DNA from: JBDGRJ01 sp042218115
GTDB taxonomy: Bacteria > Patescibacteriota > Patescibacteriia > Magasanikbacterales > UBA922
Direction: 5' to 3'
NCBI GenBank assembly: GCA_042218115.1
Contig: JBDGRJ010000040.1
Coordinates: forward strand, 1 to 47,576
DNA: 47,576 bases
The position numbers were made by a program, and so were the translations under genes. Below are positions 38,490 through 47,576 of this stretch, in pieces. How positions within the stretch are numbered: position 1 is the first letter of the stretch; each line of letters opens with the position of its first letter. The notes under the pieces were generated by a model, which was not told the origin of the DNA, made no database searches, and saw only the letters and a program-made list of their open reading frames with translations.

Positions 38490-39302
38490 ATGAGCGAATA
38501 CAAACAAGAGTTGAAAGCAGTCAAATCCGCTGTCAAACAAGCAGGCGAAGCTGCGATGGAATATTATGGAGAAGATTTAGACCCCGATACTCACTACAAA
38601 GCGGACGATAGCCCGGTAACCAAGGCAGATCTTGCCGCCCAAAAAGCTCTGGAGAAGAAGCTTGATCAGTTCGGATACGGAATGTTGTCTGAGGAGAGAG
38701 CAGATGATAAGACAAGACTCAAAAAAGATGAGGTTTGGGTCATAGACCCACTCGATGGTACGAAAGATTTCTTGCAACAGACCGGTGATTTTTCGATCAT
38801 GGTTGCCCTTGCTGTAGAGGGGCAGATAAAGTTAGGGGCTGTTTATGTACCGGCCGAAGAAAAGCTTTATTTTGCACAGGAAAATGAGGGTGCATTTGTA
38901 CAACACTCGGACCAAGACCCTATCCCCATCAGCGTATCTATAGAGGATAGGCCACAGGATATGAAAATGTTAGTTAGCCGCAATCACCTATTAGAGCCGG
39001 AACAAAAAGCCGCAGAAAAACTGGGTATAGGAGAGATGATTCCATGCGGCAGTGCCGGTCTGAAGATCTCAAAAATCGCGGCAGGAGAGGCTCATATTTA
39101 TATAAACAGCTCTTCTAAGACTGATGAGTGGGATATTGCTGCAGGAGATATTATTCTCTCAGAAGCTGGAGGAGGGTTGACTGATTCGAAAGGGGAAAGT
39201 TTTGAGTATAATAAGAGAAATACAAAAAACGAGCTGGGCTATATTGCTAGTAGCGGAGAAATTCACAACGAGATCATAAAAGAGTTAACAAATCATATAT
39301 AG
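38490..39302 (+). CDS. cysQ: 3'(2'),5'-bisphosphate nucleotidase CysQ, 270 aa
   Basis: CysQ removes the 3'-phosphate of PAP, the by-product of PAPS use, and also of PAPS itself. This inositol monophosphatase-fold enzyme has the metal sites in LSEERAD, DPLDGTKDF and DEWDIAAGD, with PVTKADLAAQ at the N-terminus. It is 11 bp after cysNC in the same operon. It completes a set that makes PAPS and removes its by-product, but no PAPS reductase or sulfotransferase is in the window. Confidence 0.93.
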   Translation: MSEYKQELKAVKSAVKQAGEAAMEYYGEDLDPDTHYKADDSPVTKADLAAQKALEKKLDQFGYGMLSEERADDKTRLKKDEVWVIDPLDGTKDFLQQTGDFSIMVALAVEGQIKLGAVYVPAEEKLYFAQENEGAFVQHSDQDPIPISVSIEDRPQDMKMLVSRNHLLEPEQKAAEKLGIGEMIPCGSAGLKISKIAAGEAHIYINSSSKTDEWDIAAGDIILSEAGGGLTDSKGESFEYNKRNTKNELGYIASSGEIHNEIIKELTNHI

Positions 39303-39304
39303 CT

Positions 39305-39829
39305 TTAATCCTCTTGGTCATCAGATGGAGGGACATCAAATTCTTCTGTTCTCTTATAACCAGAACCTCTTCTGGTTTCTCCGAGTGGATCGGCATCCGG
39401 GTCTGTTTCAATAGTAGGACCTTGGTTTTCTGATACTGATTTTACTATTTTTTCAACAATATCATTCAATTTATCACAATTGTTATCTAATTCCCCCAGT
39501 GTTTCTTCGTGTTTATCTTTACTTAAAGCTTTACTAACCCCCCTTATAAGTTTACTTTTATCCTTTACTGTATTGAGAGAAAACCTTAAAGCATTAGTGA
39601 TAAAGAAATTTATAATCTCGATAGGTTTTTCTAAAATAGTATCAAAAAAAGCTTCTTCTTGTTCATCTATTATGTCATCTAATGAAATCCCTCTCTTTTC
39701 TGAGATAGTTGATAAAAGACCCCATACATCACCCGGACTTTCTGCTTCAAAGTTTTTCAAAATATTTACCCAGATAGATGTCGTTTCTAGATTTTGATCC
39801 TTTAAATTTGTCAGTCTCTCTCTATCCAA
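39305..39829 (-). CDS. Hypothetical protein, 174 aa
   Basis: A mostly helical, acidic protein of 174 residues on the minus strand, convergent with cysQ, whose stop codon is 2 bp away. Internal segments include DVWGLLSTISEKRGISLDDII and PIEIINFFITNALRFSLNTV, the latter weakly hydrophobic. The C-terminal 40 residues are a low-complexity acidic tail. No family is recognised. Divergent from the 2138-aa surface protein gene, with an 82-bp gap that may hold promoters for both. The function is unknown. Confidence 0.7.
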   Translation of the reverse strand: MDRERLTNLKDQNLETTSIWVNILKNFEAESPGDVWGLLSTISEKRGISLDDIIDEQEEAFFDTILEKPIEIINFFITNALRFSLNTVKDKSKLIRGVSKALSKDKHEETLGELDNNCDKLNDIVEKIVKSVSENQGPTIETDPDADPLGETRRGSGYKRTEEFDVPPSDDQED

Positions 39830-39911
39830 ACTGATAGCTAAACGTGGTTCTAATACTAATAGATTTTTAATACCTTTAAGTGCAGTTTAAACTTATCAGC
39901 CTAATTATTTA

Positions 39912-42900
39912 ATGAAATTTACTTTCTTATCTAAATCTTCTCTGAGCAGAGTTTTAGCTCTTTCGGGTTTTTTCGTTGTTTTTTCTTTTCTTTTTGTGTC
40001 TTTCACTACTTCCGCAAGTGCTGCTACTATTGAGTGGGATGGCGGTGGTTCAGATGACAACTGGGATACTTCTGCAAATTGGTCTCCTGATGGTGCCCCT
40101 ACAGAATCAGACAGTGTCGTGGTTTCTGGTACGGTAAGTAATAAGAACATAGATATTAATACTACAGTTGATGTAAGTTCATTTACTGTTACTAACACCT
40201 ATAGTGGCACCATAACTGTAACCAATACACAGCCGGGAATTACAGTTTCTACTACTGATTTTGATGTAGATAGCTCTAATGCGGAGGTTGACTTTAATAC
40301 TTCTACAGTTGATCTCCAGGACTTTAGAATTAAAAGTGGTACCGTTAGCTCTACTCAGAACAATCTTAATATTGAGGGTATCTTAGATATTACTGGAGGC
40401 ACTTTTGATCATAATAATGGAACTACTACATTTGATACATATACCGGCCCTCTTACATCGACTACTATAAAAACAAATGGTGAATCATTTAATAATGTGG
40501 TTTTTGATGACCAAGACCCTTTAAATACTCAAGGTTGGAAGTTTAAAGATCCGGTCAATGTTTCCGGCACCTTCAAGATCGTTGATGGTGCTCCTGATTT
40601 AAATGGACAAAATCTAAAATTTGAGTCCTCTAACAACAAATTTGAAAACCAAGATATTTTCGGATTGAATGGAGGTGAGACATTAACTAATTTTACACCT
40701 GATACTGATTCTGGTACTACTACTTTTCAGGGGGCAACTTTAACCCAGACCTATACAATCGATAGCTCAATTGATGCTTTCCACAACCTCAAATTTAATG
40801 ATGTACAAGACCAGGACGACACATGGAATCTTTCTACAGATATATCTGTTTCGGGTAAGTTATTAATAAATCAAGGAATACTTTCCTCTAATAATAACAA
40901 CATCACTGTATCTTCCTCATGGGAGAATACGGGCGGAAGCTCAGCCACCTTTAATGAAGGAAATGATAAAGTAATTTTTGACGGAACTGGAAGCGATACA
41001 AATAATATTCAAGAACCGGGTAGTTTCAGTAAATTGACTCTTGACAGCGCAGCAAATGATACTTGGCAAATAAACTCAGGTGATGATTTATCCGTAACTA
41101 GCACTTTTAATTTAGATGGCGGCACTCTCGATCTGACTACTGGAGCTACTTCTACTTTTGCAAATTACAGCCAATCTGGTGGCACATTTAAAGGTGGTAG
41201 TGGAAATGTGGATATTAATGCGGGGAGTAGTTTTACACCTGGAGGAAACTTCACTGCACCTAGTGGCAAACTAGAACTGGCACCGCAGACAGTTGATTTT
41301 AGTAGTCTTAGTAGCTTTAATAATAACGGAGGAACAATTGAGCTAGACAATACTAGCAATAAACAAACCTTAATACCTGCCGGCTCAACCTCATTTGCAA
41401 ACTTTACTGTCAGTAGCACGGGGCAAACAACGGAGATAGCAACTAATAACTTAGGAGTGACAGGAACTTTAAAGATTAGTAAGGGTACTTTGGATGTTGC
41501 AACAAATAATATAGACACAACAGTGTCCGGAAGCTGGAAAAATACCGGCGGCAGCTTCAATGAAGGCAACCAGAAAGTCACTTTTGATGGTACTTCTGGA
41601 GGGCCGTACGATATTAATGAACCGGGTACCTTTAGTTCGATAGTCATTGATGGTTCTGGGGTGGAGTGGGATGCTACTACAAATAGAGTAAAAGCTACAG
41701 GTACCTTGGACGTAAAAGGGGGCACTTATGATGGTAACGGGCAAAATACATTAGTCTCTAGCACACTTACTATATCGGGGGGTACTTTTACAGGGGGAAC
41801 CGGCAAGGTAAATTTGGACAGTAATTTATCACAGACAGGAGGGACCTTAAATGCACCTTCCGGCGGCTTTAACGTAGCAGGAGATTGGAGTACTACAGGG
41901 GGTTCCTTTTCAGCAAACCTGGATACTGTGACTTTGGATGCTCAAAGTGGTGGGCCTCACAGCATAGATCTGGGTAGTGCCTCTTTTCATAATTTAACCA
42001 TTGATGATGGGGGCAATGGCCAAGAGTTTGATGTTTCTAATAATACCTTAGATGTCAATGGTGACTTAACTCTTAATAGTGGAACTTTAGATTCAAATAG
42101 TCAGAATATAGAAGTAGAGGCAGGATGGGACACTTCCAATGGTACATTTAAAGAAGGGTCTCAGAAAGTAGTTTTTGATGGTACCGGAGGTGGCACACCG
42201 AATATAAATGAATCCGGTTCATTTCATACTTTAGAGTTTAATGGTGGAAGTGGAACGGAGTGGGATGCAACTTCAGATTTCGATGTAGACAATACTTTAG
42301 AGATAAAGTCTGGCTCACAAACTTTTGATGCTTCCGGTCAAAAAATAGGGGTCACCAGCACTGTTACTCTGAATGGCGGCACATATAAAGCAGGCTCAAG
42401 CAAACAAACTTTTGCTGGTGGCCTGACGATCAGTGGTGGTACACTCAAAGGTGGAAGCAGTGGAGATATAGATATTGATGGAACAGTGGATTTAAGCAGC
42501 GGTAGCGGATCTTTTGTAGCTCCCGGAGCTACTGTAACTGTTTCCGGAACCTGGAAAAATGGTAGTGATATTTTTGATGAAGATACAAATATACCTAATA
42601 CGGTAAAATTTGATGATTCAAATAGCGCTGGACCAGATTATGACATAAATGAAAGTGGTGCTTTTCATAATCTTACTCTTGCTGGAAGCGAAACATATAA
42701 CATTAAGACCAATAACTTAACTACTGATAATAATTTGACTATTAGCGGTGGAACTCTAGATGCAGCCACTAATAATAAAGATATCACCGTAAAAGGTGAT
42801 TGGAATAGAACAAGCGGGGACTTCAAAGAGGGTACTCAGAAAGTAACCTTCAACAATGGGTCTACTGACCAAAAGATAAAAAGCAGTGAAACATTTAGTA

Positions 42901-45900
42901 AGTTAGTACTGGATAATAGTGGTTATGTAGTAGAGGACACAAGTAACAATGGCATTACTGCTGCTACTACTACTGTAAAATCAAACACCACCTTCAAACC
43001 TGCTGATGCTTCCACCTTTACCGGGCTATTTACTAATAGCGGCACCTTACAGCCCAAAAGCTCAGCTAATGTAAATGTGCAAGCAGACTTTGATAATGAT
43101 GGTACTTTTAATGCTAATGGAGGAACGGTGACCTTTAATGGTGCAAATACTCAGAATGTAAATATAGGTGGTAGTGCTTTCAATAATGTGACTATTGATG
43201 GAAATACAGTTCAGATAGCAACAAACACCTTAGACATTGATGGTAACTTGAAAATACAAAATTCAGGAGGTAGTCTTGATGCAAATACCAATAATCTTAA
43301 TGTACAGCTAGCTGGAGACTGGAATGGTGACTCAAATGATGGTAGTGATTTCGATGAAGGCTCCGGCTCGGAGAAAGTAACTTTTGACGGAAGCTCCAAC
43401 AAACAAACTATTAAAAATGGAGAAAACTTCAATGAGCTGTTGATTGATAATACTAATTCTTCGCCTGTTGTTAGCTCAACAAAGAATATAACTTCAGCCA
43501 GTACTACAGTGAAGAATGGTACTTTCCAGCCTTATGATGATTCTGACTTTAACGGCGACGTGACCATAAATAGTGGTGCGACTTTAGAGGCTTTGAGCAC
43601 TACTACTTTGACTGTATCGGGAACGTGGAAGAACTCGGGTACCTTCACATCCAACTCCGGCACTACTACTTTTGATGGAGTCTCAAATCAGAAGTTGACC
43701 GCAGGAGGGTCTGCTTTTAATAATCTGTTTGTTACCAGCAGTGGTAGTGTGGTTCCGCAAGATAAGCTAGATGTAGCCAGTGACCTAAAAGTTACGACTA
43801 GCTCTACCCTAGACTTAACCAATGATAATAATGTCACTACTACGGGAGATGTCATTATCAGAGGTGATGGTTCAGTTTCAAAAGGCAACGGGCTGTGGGA
43901 ATTCGATGGTTCCGGCACTAATACCCTAGAAGCAAATGGTGATAATCTGGGTGAGATAAAAATAGACGGCTCGTCAAAGACTGTACAGCTTGCCAATACA
44001 TCTGCTCAGGTAACGACTGCTACTATAAAGGGAGATGATGAACTGGACTTAAACGGGCAGGATCTTACTGTAGATAATGATGTTGTAAATGATAATGTAT
44101 TTAAGCTGCACGGAGACGAGAGTGTGACTATAAACGGCAGTTATGATAATGATAGCGGTACGACCACTTTTGATGGCGCTGTGAGCGCAACTATACCTTC
44201 TAGCTTAACCAGTGTAAACCATATAAGGTTTAACAATGGCAGTGGAACCTGGACATTACCGAGTAAATTAGATACGGAAGGGGATGTATCCATAGATGCG
44301 GGTACACTCGATGTCGACTCAAGTAATGATTATAAAATAAACATAGCAGGAGACTGGGATAGCTCAGGTGGTACTTTTGAGTATCGGAATGGTACGGTTG
44401 AATTTGATGCGACAGGCAGCGCTACACAAACAATAAAAGGGTCTGAATTCAACAATTTAACCAAGACTGTATCTAGTACACAAACCTTTGAATTAACTAC
44501 TTCCGCTACTACAACTGTTCATAATACCACGACCCTAAAGGGTGAGTCCGGCAATCAACTAAAACTCAGAAGCGACAATGCGGGAAACAAAGCTAACTTT
44601 GCCGTAGATAAACTTAAGCAGGACTTGGATTATGTAGACATTCAGGATGTAGATGCTTCAGTGAGCAATACTCTCTATTGTGTAAATGGATGTACTGATA
44701 GCGGTAACAATAGTAATGTTGTGTTCAATGTGAATGTAAGCTTTGCCAAATCTTCCGATAGTGGCGGAGAAAGTCAGTCTAAAAGCTTCAAATTGGAGCT
44801 GTCTGAGCCTTACTTTGTGGAGGATGTCAATATAGATTATATTGATACCCCCGTTACTGCTTCAGATAGTGATTATAGCATGGACACCTCTACAGTGACT
44901 ATTGCAGCTGGGAACAAAAGCACTACTACAAAAAAGCTAAACCCGGTCAATGACTCAATAGAGGAAAATGATGAAACGATAGATATCTCTATTAGCAGTA
45001 CTTCTCCGGGTTACACAGACTTAACCACTACAACTCCTGACATCTTGACTTATACTATTACTAAAAATGACCAAAGCACAAGTGGTGGCTCTTCTTCCGG
45101 AGGTGGAGGATCCTCTTTTGGGGCTAGTGGAGACAGCACTTCAAATGTAAGCAAGACTCAACAAGGAGAAAAAGAGGGGGCGGTTGTGATAAATGGTGGT
45201 GATGAGGTTGCTGATAAAAGAAAAGTAACCATAGAATTTAATGTTGCTAATGCTGAAAAGGTTGCCCTATCGGAAGATAGAGATTTTGTCGGTGTCAGTT
45301 ATGCTGACTTTCCTTCTAATAATAAAGCGAGCTTTATGCTTTCAGAAGGTGCGGGTGAGAAAACTGTCTATGCTAAGCTTCGAGATTCAGAAGGCTCCAG
45401 TAAGGTCGAATCTGATAGCATAATTTATTCTCCTGATGGAAAAAAGGTTGAGCTAGAACCAGAACAACCAAAGAAAGAGGAAAAAGTAATATCGGACGAG
45501 CTCAAATCAGGTCAAGCTTACACCTACCCAGGAACAAATGCTGTTTATTATATAACCCAAGAAGGCACGAAAAGACCATTTAAGAACCCTGATGTTTTCT
45601 TCACATACTTCGATTCCTGGGGAGATGTAGAAGTAGCAGATCGAGATGATCTGATAGGCGTACCTGATGATGACTTGGGCTTTATGCCTTGGGGGCCAAA
45701 GAAAGAGTTTAAGTCCGGTTCTATGATTAAGACTGTTGATGATCCTAAAGTATATTTGATTATTAATGATAAAAGGTATTGGATTGAAAATGGACAGATA
45801 TTTAAAGAACTTGGTTATGAGTGGAGTATGATCACTGACGTCGACCCTAGAGTAATGGATAAGTTTGAGTTGGGTGAGTCTATAGACTATACCGACCACC

Positions 45901-46328
45901 ATCCACCTTATTCTCTCATTAAATACCCAGATAGTAGTAAAGTATATAGATTAGAGCCTAATGAAGATGGCGAACTCGAGAAGAGACATATTAAAAACCA
46001 AGAAGTCTTTGACCAGCTTGGTTATCGCCTGGACAGAATAATTACCATAGATAAAACTGAGCAGTACCCGACCGGAGAGCCAATAACGACTCAAACTAAT
46101 GACAAAGTACCTTATACTTTCAGCAGATACTTAAAAAGGGGAAGACAAGGTACTGAAGTGCAAAATCTCCAAAAAACCCTAAAGAATCTGGGCTATTTTG
46201 AAGGTGAAGTAAATGGATATTACGGACTTAATACAGTAAATGCTGTAATGGAGTTTCAAGAGGCTAATGGAATGGAAAGAGTAGGTGTCCTAGGACCAAA
46301 AACTAGAGAGACTTTAAACAATATGTAA
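39912..46328 (+). CDS. Giant secreted surface protein with beta repeats, Calx-beta-like and peptidoglycan-binding domains, 2138 aa
   Basis: A signal peptide covers about residues 1-36 (hydrophobic VLALSGFFVVFSFLFVSF, then TTSASA). The N-terminal motif DDNWDTSANWSPDGAP is typical of beta-strand passenger repeats. Residues about 300-1550 hold about ten imperfect repeats with pattern W-x-N/T-x-GG-x-F-x-EG-x-x-KVTFDG. A Calx-beta-like domain lies near residues 1610-1715 (SFKLELSEPYFVEDV, DYSMDTSTVTIAAG). A Ser/Gly linker and then a mixed beta domain follow. Three copies of the VYYI..GTKRPFKNPDVFFTYF module shared with the 20190 protein come next, around residues 1860-2060. The end is a peptidoglycan-binding domain (LKRGRQGTEVQNLQKTLKNLG). 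A wall-anchored adhesin or S-layer-like protein. Confidence 0.9.
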   Translation: MKFTFLSKSSLSRVLALSGFFVVFSFLFVSFTTSASAATIEWDGGGSDDNWDTSANWSPDGAPTESDSVVVSGTVSNKNIDINTTVDVSSFTVTNTYSGTITVTNTQPGITVSTTDFDVDSSNAEVDFNTSTVDLQDFRIKSGTVSSTQNNLNIEGILDITGGTFDHNNGTTTFDTYTGPLTSTTIKTNGESFNNVVFDDQDPLNTQGWKFKDPVNVSGTFKIVDGAPDLNGQNLKFESSNNKFENQDIFGLNGGETLTNFTPDTDSGTTTFQGATLTQTYTIDSSIDAFHNLKFNDVQDQDDTWNLSTDISVSGKLLINQGILSSNNNNITVSSSWENTGGSSATFNEGNDKVIFDGTGSDTNNIQEPGSFSKLTLDSAANDTWQINSGDDLSVTSTFNLDGGTLDLTTGATSTFANYSQSGGTFKGGSGNVDINAGSSFTPGGNFTAPSGKLELAPQTVDFSSLSSFNNNGGTIELDNTSNKQTLIPAGSTSFANFTVSSTGQTTEIATNNLGVTGTLKISKGTLDVATNNIDTTVSGSWKNTGGSFNEGNQKVTFDGTSGGPYDINEPGTFSSIVIDGSGVEWDATTNRVKATGTLDVKGGTYDGNGQNTLVSSTLTISGGTFTGGTGKVNLDSNLSQTGGTLNAPSGGFNVAGDWSTTGGSFSANLDTVTLDAQSGGPHSIDLGSASFHNLTIDDGGNGQEFDVSNNTLDVNGDLTLNSGTLDSNSQNIEVEAGWDTSNGTFKEGSQKVVFDGTGGGTPNINESGSFHTLEFNGGSGTEWDATSDFDVDNTLEIKSGSQTFDASGQKIGVTSTVTLNGGTYKAGSSKQTFAGGLTISGGTLKGGSSGDIDIDGTVDLSSGSGSFVAPGATVTVSGTWKNGSDIFDEDTNIPNTVKFDDSNSAGPDYDINESGAFHNLTLAGSETYNIKTNNLTTDNNLTISGGTLDAATNNKDITVKGDWNRTSGDFKEGTQKVTFNNGSTDQKIKSSETFSKLVLDNSGYVVEDTSNNGITAATTTVKSNTTFKPADASTFTGLFTNSGTLQPKSSANVNVQADFDNDGTFNANGGTVTFNGANTQNVNIGGSAFNNVTIDGNTVQIATNTLDIDGNLKIQNSGGSLDANTNNLNVQLAGDWNGDSNDGSDFDEGSGSEKVTFDGSSNKQTIKNGENFNELLIDNTNSSPVVSSTKNITSASTTVKNGTFQPYDDSDFNGDVTINSGATLEALSTTTLTVSGTWKNSGTFTSNSGTTTFDGVSNQKLTAGGSAFNNLFVTSSGSVVPQDKLDVASDLKVTTSSTLDLTNDNNVTTTGDVIIRGDGSVSKGNGLWEFDGSGTNTLEANGDNLGEIKIDGSSKTVQLANTSAQVTTATIKGDDELDLNGQDLTVDNDVVNDNVFKLHGDESVTINGSYDNDSGTTTFDGAVSATIPSSLTSVNHIRFNNGSGTWTLPSKLDTEGDVSIDAGTLDVDSSNDYKINIAGDWDSSGGTFEYRNGTVEFDATGSATQTIKGSEFNNLTKTVSSTQTFELTTSATTTVHNTTTLKGESGNQLKLRSDNAGNKANFAVDKLKQDLDYVDIQDVDASVSNTLYCVNGCTDSGNNSNVVFNVNVSFAKSSDSGGESQSKSFKLELSEPYFVEDVNIDYIDTPVTASDSDYSMDTSTVTIAAGNKSTTTKKLNPVNDSIEENDETIDISISSTSPGYTDLTTTTPDILTYTITKNDQSTSGGSSSGGGGSSFGASGDSTSNVSKTQQGEKEGAVVINGGDEVADKRKVTIEFNVANAEKVALSEDRDFVGVSYADFPSNNKASFMLSEGAGEKTVYAKLRDSEGSSKVESDSIIYSPDGKKVELEPEQPKKEEKVISDELKSGQAYTYPGTNAVYYITQEGTKRPFKNPDVFFTYFDSWGDVEVADRDDLIGVPDDDLGFMPWGPKKEFKSGSMIKTVDDPKVYLIINDKRYWIENGQIFKELGYEWSMITDVDPRVMDKFELGESIDYTDHHPPYSLIKYPDSSKVYRLEPNEDGELEKRHIKNQEVFDQLGYRLDRIITIDKTEQYPTGEPITTQTNDKVPYTFSRYLKRGRQGTEVQNLQKTLKNLGYFEGEVNGYYGLNTVNAVMEFQEANGMERVGVLGPKTRETLNNM
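40915..44460 (+). repeat. Internal repeats of the 2138-aa surface protein
   Basis: About ten protein-level repeats of roughly 90-130 residues are visible, each with a W-containing strand, a Gly-rich turn and a KVTFDG-like strand. Starts lie near 40915, 41530, 41880, 42120, 42550, 42800, 43085, 43310, 43620 and 44350. DNA identity between units is low, so they are old duplications, not a recent expansion. Confidence 0.7.
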
Positions 46329-46349
46329 AAGAAAATACAGTTGTCAGAT

Positions 46350-46374
46350 CCCCCAGCTGAAGCTGGGGGTTTTT
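46350..46374 (+). terminator. Strong intrinsic terminator after the 2138-aa protein gene
   Basis: A perfect 8-bp stem CCCCCAGC (46350-46357) and GCTGGGGG (46362-46369) with a TGAA loop is followed by TTTTT. Confidence 0.95.
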
Positions 46375-46377
46375 AAT

Positions 46378-46405
46378 TTGCAATAGTATGATTAGATGAT
46401 ATGCT
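46378..46405 (+). promoter_or_regulatory. Putative promoter of trmD
   Basis: TTGCAA (46378-46383) and TATGCT (46400-46405) are separated by 16 bp, between the strong terminator and trmD. The -10 box is only a fair match. Confidence 0.45.
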
Positions 46406-46442
46406 TATTAAAGAATAAATATACAGCCACTAAACAATAAGT

Positions 46443-47114
46443 ATGAGATTTAAAGTACTATCAATCTTTCCCCATCTGATTGATTCATATGTAGATGAAA
46501 GTATTATTAAAAGAGCACGAGAAGATGGTATTATTGATATAGATAGCATAGATATTAGAGAGTATACTCAAAATAAGCATAACAAAGTTGATGACAAGCC
46601 TTACGGTGGTGGAGCAGGTATGGTAATGAAGCCTGAACCGATCTATAGAGCACTAGAGGACAACGATTCACTTACTAATCAGAATAATAGACAAGAAAAG
46701 ACAATACTTCTTTCTGCTAAAGGGAATGAATTTGACCAACAGAAAGCAGAAGAGTTGTCTCAGTTGGATCGCATTACATTAATATGTGGTAGATATGAAG
46801 GAGTGGATCAGAGAGTGGCCGATCATATGGTAGATGAGGAGCTATCAATAGGAGGGTATGTTTTGGCTGGAGGTGAACTTCCAGCCTTAGTTGTTTTGGA
46901 GGCGACTTCTAGATTGGTGCCGGGGGTGCTGGGTAACTCTGATTCGCTGGATTTTGAAAGCTATAGCAAACCAGAAGAGAAAAAAGATATAATACAATCT
47001 AGCCACCCTCAATATACTAGACCCCGTGAGTTCAAGGGCTGGGAGGTGCCCGATGTACTTTTAAGTGGTAATCATCAAAAGATAAAGCAATGGAGACAAG
47101 ACCGAAGTGATTAA
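46443..47114 (+). CDS. trmD: tRNA (guanine-37-N1)-methyltransferase TrmD, 223 aa
   Basis: TrmD methylates G37 next to the anticodon and keeps the reading frame. RFKVLSIFPHLIDSY starts the fold. KPYGGGAGMVMKPEP, LICGRYEGVDQRV and the knot region SIGGYVLAGGELPALV form the S-adenosylmethionine site, and RLVPGVLGN and HPQYTRP are further conserved blocks. Length is slightly short but complete. It is read alone, just before the rRNA operon, as the last protein gene of the window. Confidence 0.97.
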   Translation: MRFKVLSIFPHLIDSYVDESIIKRAREDGIIDIDSIDIREYTQNKHNKVDDKPYGGGAGMVMKPEPIYRALEDNDSLTNQNNRQEKTILLSAKGNEFDQQKAEELSQLDRITLICGRYEGVDQRVADHMVDEELSIGGYVLAGGELPALVVLEATSRLVPGVLGNSDSLDFESYSKPEEKKDIIQSSHPQYTRPREFKGWEVPDVLLSGNHQKIKQWRQDRSD

Positions 47115-47242
47115 AGTAATATTAGATACTTTTTCGCAGAGATAGTTGTTTAATATGAGTCTAGAGTTTGGCCAAATTAATGCCTTTAGGCAAATTTATT
47201 CTATTAATATAATTTTGGATAGCTCAAGCTGCTAAAGCAGAC

Positions 47243-47271
47243 TTGACAGTTTTTTTGAAATATCATAAAAT
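47243..47271 (+). promoter_or_regulatory. rrn: rRNA operon promoter
   Basis: A perfect TTGACA (47243-47248) and TAAAAT (47266-47271) are separated by 17 bp, about 248 bp before the 16S 5' end. Confidence 0.8.
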
Positions 47272-47278
47272 AATTGGG

Positions 47279-47518
47279 CATTACAATTGAGATTATTTCT
47301 CCCAAGCCCCGGTAGGGGAACTGGGAAGAAAGAGACCGGAAAATCGGTTTCTTTTTATTTTGAAAGTAACAGTTGAAATACAACAGTACATTACAATTGA
47401 ATATCATCCACACTACGAATGTGGCAAAAGCGCTTCCAACATTTGTTGGAAAGTGCCTCCGACTCTTTGAGTTCATTTTTATGAACTCCCTAGGTTGCAT
47501 TAGCAACCCATACTCTTA
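47279..47518 (+). other. Leader of the rRNA operon with repeats, hairpins and a candidate boxA
   Basis: The 12-bp sequence CATTACAATTGA occurs twice (47279-47290, near the expected transcription start, and 47388-47399). Downstream come perfect stems CCACA/TGTGG (47408-47424), TTCCAAC/GTTGGAA (47434-47451), GAGTTCAT/ATGAACTC (47469-47488) and GGTTGC/GCAACC (47493-47508). ACTCTTATT/AATAAGAGT (47512-47530) spans the mature 5' end. GACTCTTTGA (47461-47470) resembles boxA, the NusB/NusE binding site. The remaining gap from trmD to the promoter shows nothing further. Confidence 0.55.
47328..47360 (+). terminator. Terminator-like hairpin inside the rRNA leader
   Basis: An 11-bp stem with two G-U pairs (47328-47338 with 47344-47354) and a 5-nt loop is followed directly by TATTTT. 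It lies between the promoter and 16S, so the operon would need antitermination, or a second promoter, to pass it. Confidence 0.55.

Positions 47519-47576
<58 letters not shown>

Noticed and set aside
40915..44460. CRISPR-like or recent tandem repeat array in the giant surface gene
   Set aside because: The repetition is only at the protein level, with varied DNA sequence and unit length, and the frame is open throughout; no CRISPR spacing is present anywhere in the window.
47204..47506. 100-codon minus-strand frame in the rRNA leader
   Set aside because: It runs through the rRNA promoter, hairpins and boxA-like site; the sequence is low-quality in composition and lacks a ribosome site, so the frame is most likely accidental.

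Overview
The window looks like a chromosomal segment of a Candidate Phyla Radiation (Patescibacteria) bacterium. Four things suggest this. The 16S rRNA gene entering at the right edge has a CPR-like 5' end. DUF4012 and surface-repeat proteins of CPR type are present. Most start codons lack a Shine-Dalgarno site. Genes are AT-rich and tightly packed, with clean -35/-10 promoters almost always 17 bp apart. TGA is used as a stop, so this is not a recoded CPR lineage. The exact lineage cannot be read from this fragment.

Layout. Bases 1-841 hold the tail of a RecB-like nuclease or helicase protein. Bases 878-5603 encode small acidic proteins and a 1363-aa acidic coiled-coil protein. Bases 5715-11904 carry a small orphan gene, a GT4 glycosyltransferase, a DUF4012 membrane protein and a membrane-anchored repeat protein. 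Bases 11949-15520 are on the minus strand: two small membrane proteins, an EamA transporter, tRNA-Arg(TCG), a membrane protein, tRNA-Lys(CTT), rnc, nusB and rpmF. Bases 15609-22088 are an envelope cluster: a frameshifted FemX-like gene, a PAP2 phosphatase, a ManC-like nucleotidyltransferase, MltG, a C39-like peptidase and a secreted lectin-like protein. Then come a UvrD/PcrA helicase, ndk and the accessory region described next. Bases 30075-35623 hold trhO, a PEBP protein, rpmB, an M50 protease and the str operon (rpsL, rpsG, fusA). Bases 35725-39302 hold a sulfate-activation operon (cysD, cysNC, cysQ). A 2138-aa surface protein, trmD and the leader of the rRNA operon close the window.

The most striking part is 25450-30082. 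Two paralogous pairs, each an ATP-grasp ligase followed by a class-I glutamine amidotransferase, lie in tandem. Each pair is preceded by the same kind of control region: a 17-bp-spaced promoter, a short leader-peptide ORF, and an intrinsic terminator. In both, the 5' arm of the terminator can instead pair with a segment inside the leader ORF. The first leader peptide is packed with Ile/Leu/Val codons and the second with Phe/Leu codons, which is the logic of ilv- and phe-type attenuators. The first ATP-grasp gene is far richer in GC than everything around it, while its paralogue and both amidotransferases have local composition. I read this as a duplicated, amino-acid-responsive, glutamine-dependent ligase system of unknown product. 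One gene of it appears to have been acquired or replaced by transfer. A third promoter-leader-terminator unit with a different RNA precedes the small gene at 24998.

Everything here comes from reading the sequence. Family names rest on remembered motifs. RNA structures were paired by eye, without energy calculation.
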